Positions 40,244 to 48,460 of a stretch of 64,000 nt of DNA are shown in pieces (position 1 is the stretch's first letter; each line of letters opens with the position of its first letter). The notes under the pieces are model-generated. The model had not been told where the DNA came from. It searched no databases and saw only the letters and a program-made list of their open reading frames with translations. The stretch is from JACPIA01 sp964655995 (GTDB taxonomy: Bacteria > Patescibacteriota > Minisyncoccia > Phycocordibacterales > XYD1-FULL-46-19), in contig CAZZPK010000001.1 in NCBI GenBank assembly GCA_964655995.1, positions 62,001 through 126,000 on the forward strand, read 5' to 3'. A program made the translations under genes and the position numbers.

Positions 40244-40681
40244 CTACCCGTTTCCGTTCTCATTTCGGCTCGGAGCTTTGCTCCGGGCCGGTTTTTTGTT
40301 ATTTAAAGTGGCGATCAGGTGGTCGAGCTTGTGCTCCAGTCGGATAATTCGATTCTCCTCCTCTTGCAACTCGCGCTCGGTTTTCTCAACGATTTTCTTC
40401 TCGCCCTTGAGTCCGGACATAATAATATGATCGCCGATAAACATCACCACAAAAACGCCGCTAAAAAGCATAATTAAGCTGCCGACAATAATCGACATCG
40501 GCCCGGTCATAAACGGATAATTGTCGGCGGTGTGCCACACTCCGCGCCAAAAGAGGACGACGCCGATACCGGAGACAAAGGCATACCAAATTGGTCGATA
40601 GCTCAAATAGCCGCGGACCTTATCCTCCACATGGTCAAAAAAGAGGCGAATCGATTTAAATTTAGGCATATTTGGCGTCAT
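40244..40681 (-). CDS. Two-helix membrane protein with C-terminal coiled coil
   Basis: 145 residues. Residues ~30-48 (WYAFVSGIGVVLFWRGVWHT) and ~58-88 (GPMSIIVGSLIMLFSGVFVVMFIGDHII) span the membrane, followed by a charged heptad-like helix (KIVEKTERELQEEENRIIRLEHKLDHLIATL) and a basic Asn-rich tail. No family recognised. Its start overlaps the end of the AI-2E-family gene by 20 bp on the same strand, indicating coupling. Confidence 0.75.
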   Translation of the reverse strand: MTPNMPKFKSIRLFFDHVEDKVRGYLSYRPIWYAFVSGIGVVLFWRGVWHTADNYPFMTGPMSIIVGSLIMLFSGVFVVMFIGDHIIMSGLKGEKKIVEKTERELQEEENRIIRLEHKLDHLIATLNNKKPARSKAPSRNENGNG

Positions 40682-41690
40682 GATAAGCGTATAAGGTTAA
40701 TAAAGCAAAAAAGAAACTAAGTACCAGCGGGCCCAAAATAAAGCCGGTCAGGCCAAAAAAGGCGAGTCCCCCAAGCACCGAGAGCAAAATCAAAAACGGA
40801 TGCAAGGCGACGCCTCGGCCGACCAGCACCGGCCCCAGTAAATTGTCGATCAAACCGACGGCCAAAACTCCCCAAATCAGGAGTCCCAGGGCACTTGCGA
40901 GTGAGCCGGCCCAAAACAAATAAACAATCGCCGGCGTCAAAACTAAGGCAGTGCCTACCCCCGGGATTAGGGCGGCAATGGCGGCAACGCTGCCCCCGAG
41001 TACCGGCTGGGGTATGCCAAAGAGGGCAAAACCGATGCCGCTTAAAGTGCCCTGGATCACCGCCACGGTAAGTGAGCCGCGGATAACCGAGGTAACCGTG
41101 GTCTCGAGGCGGTGGAGGATAATCTCGGTCTCGCCCGCCGGCAAGGGCACGGTTTTAACCAGGCCTTGGCGCAGAGCGGCGCCGTCGCGCAGGAGGTAAA
41201 AGAGCGAGAGCAACATCAAAAAGAGATTGATCGCCACCGCGGCAAAGCCGCTAAAAAAGTTGCTGACATGCTCGACGAGCCAAGAGAGGATTTGGCTTCG
41301 TACCGAGTCGAGGTCGATGGTAATAAACGGACTAATCTCGCGTGCGATATTTTGGATTTGGGCGGCCAATTGCTCTAAGAGAGGCGAGGATGAGGAGGGG
41401 TCCAAGTAGGCATTGTAGAGATTGATCGTCTCTTGGGCCACCTGTGTGCCAATTAAGGCGATAACGGCCAAAATAATCAGACACAAGGCAATGACGGTAA
41501 TTAAGGCGCTTGCCGTACCATGCCCGCCCAACCAGCGCCGGAGCCGGCGGTAAACCGGCTTGACCAAAATCGCCAAAACCAAGGCTAAAACCAAAGCATG
41601 GACAAAAGGCTTGATCAGCCAAGCGAGCAATACGACCACTAAACCCAACGCGGCAAGAAAAAAGACAGTTTCAATGGTTTGGCGGGTCAT
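40662..41690 (-). CDS. AI-2E transporter-family permease
   Basis: 342 residues, about seven membrane helices in two clusters, with the family's central amphipathic region (residues ~75-150) and the C-terminal block GGSVAAIAALIPGVGTALVLTPAIVYLFWAG...LLGPVLVGRGVALHPFLILLSVLGGLAFFGLTGFILGPLVL, the P-x-x-G-R-x-x-x-H-P signature of PerM/YdiK/TqsA proteins. Family members export small molecules or ions; the AI-2 role does not apply to most. It follows yqeY by 3 bp on the minus strand. Confidence 0.92.
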   Translation of the reverse strand: MTRQTIETVFFLAALGLVVVLLAWLIKPFVHALVLALVLAILVKPVYRRLRRWLGGHGTASALITVIALCLIILAVIALIGTQVAQETINLYNAYLDPSSSSPLLEQLAAQIQNIAREISPFITIDLDSVRSQILSWLVEHVSNFFSGFAAVAINLFLMLLSLFYLLRDGAALRQGLVKTVPLPAGETEIILHRLETTVTSVIRGSLTVAVIQGTLSGIGFALFGIPQPVLGGSVAAIAALIPGVGTALVLTPAIVYLFWAGSLASALGLLIWGVLAVGLIDNLLGPVLVGRGVALHPFLILLSVLGGLAFFGLTGFILGPLVLSFFFALLTLYAYHDAKYA

Positions 41691-41693
41691 AAT

Positions 41694-42143
41694 TTAAAAT
41701 AAGTTGTCGACAACCTCTTTGACGACGGCACCATCGGCCGCGCCGCTTGTGGCTTTGATAATCGCTCCAACTAAGATACCGGCTTTAGCTTTGTCGGTTA
41801 CACCCAACTCGGCTTTTTTGGCGGCGGCGATTTTGGCGATTTCCTCGCGCGACATTTGAGCTGGGAGATAGGTTTGGATAACAGCAAGCTCGGCGCTCTC
41901 GGCTTGGACCAAATCGTCCCGTCCGCCGGCTTTAAATTGCTCAATTGAGTCTTGGCGCTGGCGGGCGGCGCGCTTGATTACCGCTAGGGTCTCCTCATCG
42001 CTTAGCATCTCATCCGGTTTTTTGCCTTTGGCTACCAGCTCATTAGTCAAGGCGGAGACGAGTCCGCGAACCACCGCTAATTTAACCTGATCTTTGGCCT
42101 TCATCGCCGCCTTAATCTCATCTTTGATTTGTTGATGGAGCAT
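41694..42143 (-). CDS. yqeY: GatB/YqeY domain protein
   Basis: 149 residues. This is the free-standing YqeY domain: a helical N-terminus (IKDEIKAAMKAKDQVKLAVVRGLVSAL), LAVIKRAARQRQDSIEQFKAGGRDDLVQAESAELAVIQTYLPAQMSREEI, and a C-terminal GILVGAIIKATSGAADGAVVKEVVDNLF. The same fold forms the tail of GatB, where it binds tRNA; the free form is often assumed to have a tRNA-related role but this is not proven. A TACAAT box (minus strand, 42152-42157) lies 8 nt from the ATG (leaderless). Divergent from the helicase-nuclease gene. Confidence 0.93.
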   Translation of the reverse strand: MLHQQIKDEIKAAMKAKDQVKLAVVRGLVSALTNELVAKGKKPDEMLSDEETLAVIKRAARQRQDSIEQFKAGGRDDLVQAESAELAVIQTYLPAQMSREEIAKIAAAKKAELGVTDKAKAGILVGAIIKATSGAADGAVVKEVVDNLF

Positions 42144-42181
42144 ATACCGCTATTGTAGCAAAATTACGTTATACTGCCACT

Positions 42182-45163
42182 ATGGAAGGCGAGCTTAAAT
42201 TCCAAAGGCTTTACGCCAGGCTTAATCTTGGGCAAAAACAGGCGGTAGATGCCGTGGAGGGGCCGGTCATGGTGGTGGCCGGTCCCGGTACCGGCAAGAC
42301 CCAAGTGCTCACTTTGCGCATTGCCAATATTTTGCGGGCAACCGACACCGCACCGGCCAATATTTTGGCGCTGACTTTTACTGAGGCGGCGGCGGCCAAT
42401 ATGCGCTCCCGCTTGGCTGAGATCATCGGCAGCCGGGCTTATGCCGTCGTGATCAGCACCTTCCACGGTTTTTGCAACGGTATTATCCGCCAATATCCGG
42501 AGCATTTTCCCCGCATTATCGGCGCTCGTGCCATTACCGAGGTGGATCAGGTGCGGATGATCGAGGAGCTGGTTGGCGCGCTGCCGCTCGTACTCCTTAA
42601 GCCTTTTGGCGATCCGCTCCTTTACATCCGCTCGATTGTGGCGGCCATCAGCGACTTAAAGCGCGAGGGCATCACGCCGGAAAAATTTGGCGCCTTGGTC
42701 GCCAACGCCCAAAAAACATTGGCCGGGCGAGCGGATCGCGTCCACACCAAGGGCGCCCACCAAGGCAAAGTCAAGGCTGAGATCCTAAAGCAGGAAAAAG
42801 ATTTGGCCAAAAACGAGGAGCTCTCCCGCGTTTATGCCGCTTATCAAGCCAAGCTGGCTGCCGACAAGGCTTACGATTACAGCGATATGATTATGGAGGT
42901 GCTCGCGGTGCTGGCGCAGGATGAGACCCTGCGCCAAATTCTCCAGGAGGAGCACCAGTATATTTTAATCGACGAGCATCAAGACACCAATAACGCTCAA
43001 AATAAAATTATCGAGTTGTTAGCCAGTTTTCACCCCGAGCCCAATTTATTTGTGGTGGGGGATGAAAAGCAAGCTATTTTCCGCTTTCAAGGCGCCTCGC
43101 TCCAAAACTTTTTATATTTCAAAAAATTATACCCCAATGCTCTTTTAATTACTCTGACCGAGAATTACCGCTCCCAGCAAACGGTGCTCGATGCCGCTCA
43201 CAGTTTGCTGCCGACAACGGCCGCCGCCGGCGGAGCCCAAGTGAGGCTAGAGGCCAAAAGCAAGCATGCGCCGGCGCCGGTTAAAATCGCGGCTTTTAGC
43301 CGGCCGGCGGCGGAGCATTTTGCCGTAGCCGCTCTGATCAAAGAGCAAATCGCGGCCGGGGCGGTGCCCGAGGAGATTGCCGTACTTTATCGCGACAACA
43401 AAGACGCCTTCCCTTTGGCGCGGGCACTTGAGCAAGCGGGCCTCAATTGCATCATTGAATCGGATCAGGATTTATTGACTCAAGGCGATGTCCGCCGGTT
43501 GATTATCATTTTGGAGGCGGTAGAGCGCTTTGGCGACGACGAGGCACTGGCCAAATTGCTGCATCTTGATCTGTTTAAACTCGATCCACTTGCGGTATAT
43601 CAGCTGATCGGACAAGCCGCCAAAGACAAGCGCCCGCTTTACGAGCTTTTAAAAGAGACCGCCGCTTTTGCCCCTGTCTATGAGCAGGTGGCGCGCTGGC
43701 GACAAACATCCGCCAATGACAATTTGCCGGCCTTGTTTGAGCAAATCGTCTGGGAGTCGGGTATTTTGCCGCGCCTGCTCGGTGCTCCCGATGCCCTTGA
43801 CCGACTGGAAGCGCTCGAGCGGCTGGCACTTGAGATTGGCATTTTGCTTGAGAGTCATCCGGAGGCTATGCTTGCCGATTTTTTAACTTATCTGGGGACG
43901 GTGAGGGCACACGGCCTGTTGATCAAGCGCTCGCGTGCCGGCGGCCTGCCCGGGCGTGTGCGTTTAATGACTGCCCACCGAGCCAAGGGGCTTGAGTTTG
44001 ATTATGTGTACATTACCGGCGTTTATGACGGGCACTTTGGCGGCCAGCGTCGGCGCGAGTTGATCAAACTACTGCCCGACATTTATGGCGATTTGGCCGA
44101 GAGCGGCGATGCTACCGAGGATGAGCGCCGCCTGTTTTACGTGGCTTTAACGCGCGCTCGGCGGGCGGTGTTTATCAGTTATGCCACCGAGAGTCTCGCC
44201 GGCAAAGAGCAGCTGCCGTCCCAGTTTTTGGCCGAGATCAAAGACGAGTTCAAAAACCAATTTGATACCACAGAGCTCGAGACGCGCTTTGCCCGCGAGA
44301 GGGGATCGCTTTCCGCCCCGGCCGCCGGTACGGCGGCCGGGGCTGATTATCGCGATTGGATCCGGGCCGCTTTGGCCGAGCAAGGACTATCGGTCTCGGC
44401 GCTGAACAATTATTTGCTGTGCCCGTGGCGCTATTTTTACCGCAACTTGATCCGCTTGCCCGAGGCCAAGCCAGCCAGCGCTTTGTACGGTACGGCGGTG
44501 CACAACGCCTTGGCCGATTTATTTAGACGACTCAAGAGCGAGCCGGTAAGTAAAGAGGAGCTCTTGGCCGGGTTTGAGTACCATTTGCGCCGTGAGCCGC
44601 TTTTGGCCGGCGCTTTTGACCAAGCGCTTAACAAGGGCCAAAAGGCGCTGGCCGGCTGGTATGACCGGTATCATGCCGACTGGGACGGCAAGATCTTTTT
44701 AACCGAGTTCGATATTAAGGGCGTGCTCTTAACTCCTGAAATTAAATTAAACGGCAAAATCGACAGGTTGGAGTTTTTGGGCGGTGGCAATCAAGTTTTG
44801 GTGACTGACTACAAAACGCGCCAACCTTTAACACCCAAAGAGATTAAGGGCGAGACCAAAGACGATGACGGGAGCTACTTTAGGCAATTGGTGTTTTACA
44901 AATTATTGCTTGACCGCTACGACAACGGCAAATATAAAATGATGGCGGGGGAAATTGATTTTATTGAGCCCTCCTCCGCTAAAGCTACAGAGGGCAGGCC
45001 TATCTATAAAAAAGAAAAATTTGAAATCGCTGATTCGGATATTAAAAATCTAGAAGAGACAATTAAACGTGTGGCGACCGAGATCGCCGAGCTGGCTTTT
45101 TGGAGTAGGCGCTGCGACGACAAAACTTGCCAATATTGCGCTCTCCGCGAGCTGGTCACGTAG
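42182..45163 (+). CDS. UvrD/Rep-type helicase fused to a Cas4/AddB-like Fe-S nuclease domain
   Basis: 993 residues. Superfamily 1A helicase motifs: LGQKQAVDAVEGPVMVVAGPGTGKTQVLTLRI (Walker A), LTFTEAAAANMRSRL, YILIDEHQDTNNAQ (Walker B), VVGDEKQAIFRFQGAS, LTENYRS, MTAHRAKGLEFDYVYI and VALTRARRAVFIS. The C-terminal ~250 residues form a PD-(D/E)xK nuclease: LLCPWRYFYRN (Cys747), LNGKIDRLE...VLVTDYKTRQ (catalytic D and DxK), and CDDKTCQYC (Cys978, 983, 986), a four-Cys layout as in AddB and Cas4. It probably resects DNA ends in recombinational repair. TATACT is 6 nt before the ATG (leaderless). Confidence 0.95.
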   Translation: MEGELKFQRLYARLNLGQKQAVDAVEGPVMVVAGPGTGKTQVLTLRIANILRATDTAPANILALTFTEAAAANMRSRLAEIIGSRAYAVVISTFHGFCNGIIRQYPEHFPRIIGARAITEVDQVRMIEELVGALPLVLLKPFGDPLLYIRSIVAAISDLKREGITPEKFGALVANAQKTLAGRADRVHTKGAHQGKVKAEILKQEKDLAKNEELSRVYAAYQAKLAADKAYDYSDMIMEVLAVLAQDETLRQILQEEHQYILIDEHQDTNNAQNKIIELLASFHPEPNLFVVGDEKQAIFRFQGASLQNFLYFKKLYPNALLITLTENYRSQQTVLDAAHSLLPTTAAAGGAQVRLEAKSKHAPAPVKIAAFSRPAAEHFAVAALIKEQIAAGAVPEEIAVLYRDNKDAFPLARALEQAGLNCIIESDQDLLTQGDVRRLIIILEAVERFGDDEALAKLLHLDLFKLDPLAVYQLIGQAAKDKRPLYELLKETAAFAPVYEQVARWRQTSANDNLPALFEQIVWESGILPRLLGAPDALDRLEALERLALEIGILLESHPEAMLADFLTYLGTVRAHGLLIKRSRAGGLPGRVRLMTAHRAKGLEFDYVYITGVYDGHFGGQRRRELIKLLPDIYGDLAESGDATEDERRLFYVALTRARRAVFISYATESLAGKEQLPSQFLAEIKDEFKNQFDTTELETRFARERGSLSAPAAGTAAGADYRDWIRAALAEQGLSVSALNNYLLCPWRYFYRNLIRLPEAKPASALYGTAVHNALADLFRRLKSEPVSKEELLAGFEYHLRREPLLAGAFDQALNKGQKALAGWYDRYHADWDGKIFLTEFDIKGVLLTPEIKLNGKIDRLEFLGGGNQVLVTDYKTRQPLTPKEIKGETKDDDGSYFRQLVFYKLLLDRYDNGKYKMMAGEIDFIEPSSAKATEGRPIYKKEKFEIADSDIKNLEETIKRVATEIAELAFWSRRCDDKTCQYCALRELVT

Positions 45164-45168
45164 GGTAC

Positions 45169-45196
45169 TTGACAAATTGTGGGGATTTGCTATACT
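45169..45196 (+). promoter_or_regulatory. Strong promoter of the 45.2-kb structured RNA
   Basis: Consensus TTGACA (45169-45174), 16-bp spacer, TATACT (45191-45196). No start codon follows. Confidence 0.75.
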
Positions 45197-45202
45197 GGGG
45201 GG

Positions 45203-45412
45203 GTAGAGGGCCGGTTTGTGCGAGTTGGGTAAAATATTGCAAAAGATACACCCCACCTCGCCATTACGGCTCAATGTTTGACGGGCGAAGGCGGTCAATG
45301 GACCGCTCATTCCCCCGAAAAAGATCGGCACAGCGTGGGCAATAGTCCCATTCGCGGGTCGATCAAATGAATAAGGCCTCCGCTGTGCGCACAGCGGAGG
45401 CCAATTTTTTTT
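45203..45412 (+). ncRNA. Unidentified structured RNA, ~210 nt
   Basis: It sits between a consensus promoter and a perfect 28-bp terminator palindrome and has no coding frame. Helices seen: GCGAG-(t)TGGGT against ACCCCACCTCGC (45220-45264), GCGGTC-AAT-GGACCGC (about 45291-45306) and GGG-CAATAGT-CCC (about 45338-45350). Its length is in the 6S RNA range and a promoter this strong fits an abundant RNA, but I could not match the 6S central bubble or the SRP Alu/domain IV signature, so the family is left open. Confidence 0.65.
45375..45412 (+). terminator. Perfect palindromic terminator
   Basis: GGCCTCCGCTGTGC directly followed by its reverse complement GCACAGCGGAGGCC, then AA and eight Ts. Confidence 0.93.
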
Positions 45413-45420
45413 GGTTTAAA

Positions 45421-46593
45421 TTATTTAGTATCTAATAAGCGATACGTAGGGATCAAACCGACAAACATCAGGAGGCCCAAGGCAAAAAAGATTTGCGGCA
45501 GAGCGAGGTAGGCCAGGAGGGCGCTTACTGCCAGGGGCGCAATAATGTAAGAGACGGGGATGGCGTCGCGGGAGAGGCTGACGATAGCGGCATCATCACC
45601 GTCGATTTTTTTAAATAAATAAATCTCCTTCATCGCCTCGATGGCGCTGGCGCCGACGCGCGTCATAAACAGGAGCCCGCCCCAAACAACCAGCGAGCTT
45701 GAGTCGACAAACGGGATAAACAAGGTAAATAGCCCGGCAATAGTGAGCCCCACCGCCAAAATCTCTTTCTCACCCAGCCAGCGGTCGGCCAGCCGTCCCA
45801 GCGGATACTCCAACAACACAAACGGCAAGAGCATTAAAGTAAAGATGACGCCGATCTCCGACCAAGAGAGGCCGATCTCCTGGGTCAAATAAAGCGGCAG
45901 GTAAATAACCATCACCGCGTAAAAAAAGTTAAGCAATAAGTCGATCCACAGGATCCGGCGCAGATTGGCGATGCGACTAGTATTTTTAAATAGCAGGCTT
46001 TTGACCACGGCCAATAAGGAGCGGCCGGAGACCGGCTTGATCTCGGAGCGGGCCAGGTAGCGTGTCGCGACATACAGGAGCGGCACCAGCGTTAAGGCGG
46101 CCAAAAAGTACAAGCTCTCAAAGCCCCAAGCGGTAATCAAGATGCCGGCGACGAGAGGCGAGAAGAGCCAAGCAAAATTGATGACGGTCAAAAACAGACC
46201 CCTGATCTCGCCGGTGTGGCCGTCATTTGACAGATGCTCGAGATATAAATCGAGAGTAAAACGGAGGACAAACATCGCCGCGTAGTAAAAACCAAACAAG
46301 CCGAGCGCCCACCATTTAAGGCTGGGCCCGGTGGAGAGGATCACTAAAGCGAACAAGGTTAAACTGCCAACGGCGGTTACTACCGCAATATTGCCAAACC
46401 AACGGACCAGTGTCGGCGTAGCCGCCAGAGCGATAATTGCCGCCACCGACGACAAAGTGTAAACCAAACCGACTTTTTGATCGGAGACAATGGTCGCCAA
46501 AAAGGAGGAGTTGACGTAAGCTGGCAAAGCCGTGGCTACCGCGACGGCAAAACCGGCGACATAAGTAAATAAACGCGCGCGCTTTACAGGCAT
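45421..46593 (-). CDS. MFS-family transporter
   Basis: 390 residues with 12 likely membrane helices in two halves. A TLVRWFGN loop and the RFTLDLYLEHLSNDGHTGEIRGLFLTVINFAWLFSP region (helices 4-5) fit a drug/sugar-type MFS permease. The second half contains EYPLGRLADRWLGEKEIL, the common G-x-x-x-D-R motif between helices 8 and 9. Substrate unknown. TATAAT on the minus strand (46607-46602) lies 8 nt before the start codon and overlaps the end of the RNase J gene, so it can be transcribed separately and leaderless. Confidence 0.88.
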   Translation of the reverse strand: MPVKRARLFTYVAGFAVAVATALPAYVNSSFLATIVSDQKVGLVYTLSSVAAIIALAATPTLVRWFGNIAVVTAVGSLTLFALVILSTGPSLKWWALGLFGFYYAAMFVLRFTLDLYLEHLSNDGHTGEIRGLFLTVINFAWLFSPLVAGILITAWGFESLYFLAALTLVPLLYVATRYLARSEIKPVSGRSLLAVVKSLLFKNTSRIANLRRILWIDLLLNFFYAVMVIYLPLYLTQEIGLSWSEIGVIFTLMLLPFVLLEYPLGRLADRWLGEKEILAVGLTIAGLFTLFIPFVDSSSLVVWGGLLFMTRVGASAIEAMKEIYLFKKIDGDDAAIVSLSRDAIPVSYIIAPLAVSALLAYLALPQIFFALGLLMFVGLIPTYRLLDTK

Positions 46594-46602
46594 TGCCTAC
46601 TA

Positions 46603-48435
46603 TTATACCTCAATTAAAACTGGCAGAATAATCGGTCGTTTGTGGGTTTTTTGGAACAAGTAACGCCCGACGTCCTCGCGGATGGCATTTTTAACGTAAT
46701 CAAAATTGATTGGGTTCATCTGCTTGGTGGAGTCCTCGATGATTTTTTTGACTTGGCCGCGCACTTGACGGAGGAGATCCTGCGACTCTTTTAAGTAAAT
46801 AAATCCGCGCGAGATAATGTCGGGCGACTTGCGCACCTGGCCGGTTTTTAAGTCGACCATCGCAATAATTACAAACATGCCGTCTTGGGCCAGGGCTTGA
46901 CGGTCGCGGATTACGACCTCCTGGACATTGCCGGCGCCCAAGCCGTCGACCATTACCACTTTGCTCGAGACGGTCTCTTTGTGGGCAAAAATGCGTTCGC
47001 CTCCGTCGGCAATCTCGATCACCATGCCGTTGTCAGGTACAATAGCGTTTTGCTCCGCCACGCCCAAGCGCCGGGCCATGTCGGCATGGACGCAAAGCAT
47101 GGAATGGTGGCCATGCACCGGGATAAAAAATTTGGGCTTGAGCATTTTGTGTATCCACTCAAGCTCGCCCTGGTACGAGTGGCCGGAGGAGTGGACGTCG
47201 GCAATGCCGTGGTGGATGATCTTAGCTCCCTGGCGCGAGAGATTGTCTTTTAATTTTTGGACGCTTTTCTCATTGCCGGGGATTACCGAGGAGGAAAGCA
47301 GGATCGTATCGCCCTTTTTAAGTTTGATATGTTTGTGTTCTTTGGTGGACATCCGCATTAAGGCGGCAAACTCGTCGCCTTGGGCGCCGGTGGCCAAGAT
47401 CACTATCCGGTTTTCCGGATGATCGCCGATCTGCTCGGCCGGGATAATCGTTTCTTTTTTGATTTTTAAGATCCCCAGCTCTTTGGCGATCTCCACATTG
47501 GTGCGCATTGAGCGTCCCTCCACCACCACTTTTTTGCCCAGGCTCTCGGCGGCTTGGACCATGTAAACGATGCGCTCAAACATCGAAGCAAAAGTGCCGA
47601 TCACGATGCGGCCCGGGACATTGGCGATGATTTGGCGTAGATTGGCTTGGACCTCACGCTCAGGGTAAGAGAAGCCGGGCTTTTCCACATTGGTGGACTC
47701 GGCTACCAGGAGCAAAGTTTTTTCTTTGCCCAGCTTTTCAAAAGTTTTTACTTCGCTTTCGACCGGGATATTGTCCTTGGTGTCGATTTTAATGTCGCCG
47801 GTAAAGATGATGTTGCCGTAAGGGGTGTCGATAATTACGCCAAACGAGTCCGGAATCGTGTGGGTAACGGTAAAAAAACGGATTTTAAAATGACCCAAGG
47901 TTAGGCGCTCGTTGGGCTCGACGGTTTGGAGGTTAAGCGGCGGCAGATGAGGGAATTCTTCCTGGCGCTTTTTAATCATCACCGCCGAGAGGAGGGTGGT
48001 GTAAATCGTCGGGTTGCCGATTTTAGGCATGATGTAGGGGATGCCGCCGATATGGTCCAAGTGGGCATGGGTTATGACCACGCCTTTGATGCGGTGCTTG
48101 TTTTGCTCCAAGTAAGTGGCGTCGGGGATAATATAGTCCACGCCCGGCGTCTCGTCGTCGGGGAAAGTAAAGCCCATGTCGATGACCAAAATGTCGCCCT
48201 CATACTCGACGGCGGTCATATTTTTGCCCACCTCCTCGACGCCGCCCAAGGGGATGATGCGGATATTGCCCGGCTCAAGCGGCGGCAGCGCTTTGGTGCT
48301 GGCTGGCCGCGGCTTGAGACCGATTGGGCGCGCAAGCGGCCGCCGCGGCGGGCGCTTGCCGCCGCGGCGGCGAGGACCAAAGCTCCGTCCGGGAGCGGTG
48401 GTGGTTGGTTTTGCGGTTGTTTGATCTGGAGTCAT
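46603..48435 (-). CDS. rnj: Ribonuclease J
   Basis: 610 residues. Metallo-beta-lactamase/beta-CASP ribonuclease for mRNA decay and 5' maturation. After a basic Pro/Arg-rich tail (residues 1-50), the zinc motif VVITHAHLDHIGGIPY (HxHxDH) appears near residue 120, with FFTVTHTIPDSFGVIIDTPYGNIIFTGDIKID next. The beta-CASP part has AESTNVEKPGFSYPEREV and HVSGHG-like VHSSGHSYQGELEWIHKMLKPKFFIPVHGHHSM. The C-terminal domain ends in KRPIILPVLIEV. Predominantly leaderless mRNAs would be natural substrates (inference). It lies between the solute-binding protein and MFS genes. Confidence 0.97.
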   Translation of the reverse strand: MTPDQTTAKPTTTAPGRSFGPRRRGGKRPPRRPLARPIGLKPRPASTKALPPLEPGNIRIIPLGGVEEVGKNMTAVEYEGDILVIDMGFTFPDDETPGVDYIIPDATYLEQNKHRIKGVVITHAHLDHIGGIPYIMPKIGNPTIYTTLLSAVMIKKRQEEFPHLPPLNLQTVEPNERLTLGHFKIRFFTVTHTIPDSFGVIIDTPYGNIIFTGDIKIDTKDNIPVESEVKTFEKLGKEKTLLLVAESTNVEKPGFSYPEREVQANLRQIIANVPGRIVIGTFASMFERIVYMVQAAESLGKKVVVEGRSMRTNVEIAKELGILKIKKETIIPAEQIGDHPENRIVILATGAQGDEFAALMRMSTKEHKHIKLKKGDTILLSSSVIPGNEKSVQKLKDNLSRQGAKIIHHGIADVHSSGHSYQGELEWIHKMLKPKFFIPVHGHHSMLCVHADMARRLGVAEQNAIVPDNGMVIEIADGGERIFAHKETVSSKVVMVDGLGAGNVQEVVIRDRQALAQDGMFVIIAMVDLKTGQVRKSPDIISRGFIYLKESQDLLRQVRGQVKKIIEDSTKQMNPINFDYVKNAIREDVGRYLFQKTHKRPIILPVLIEV

Positions 48436-48460
48436 AAATATTTGTTAAGCGGTTAATTAA

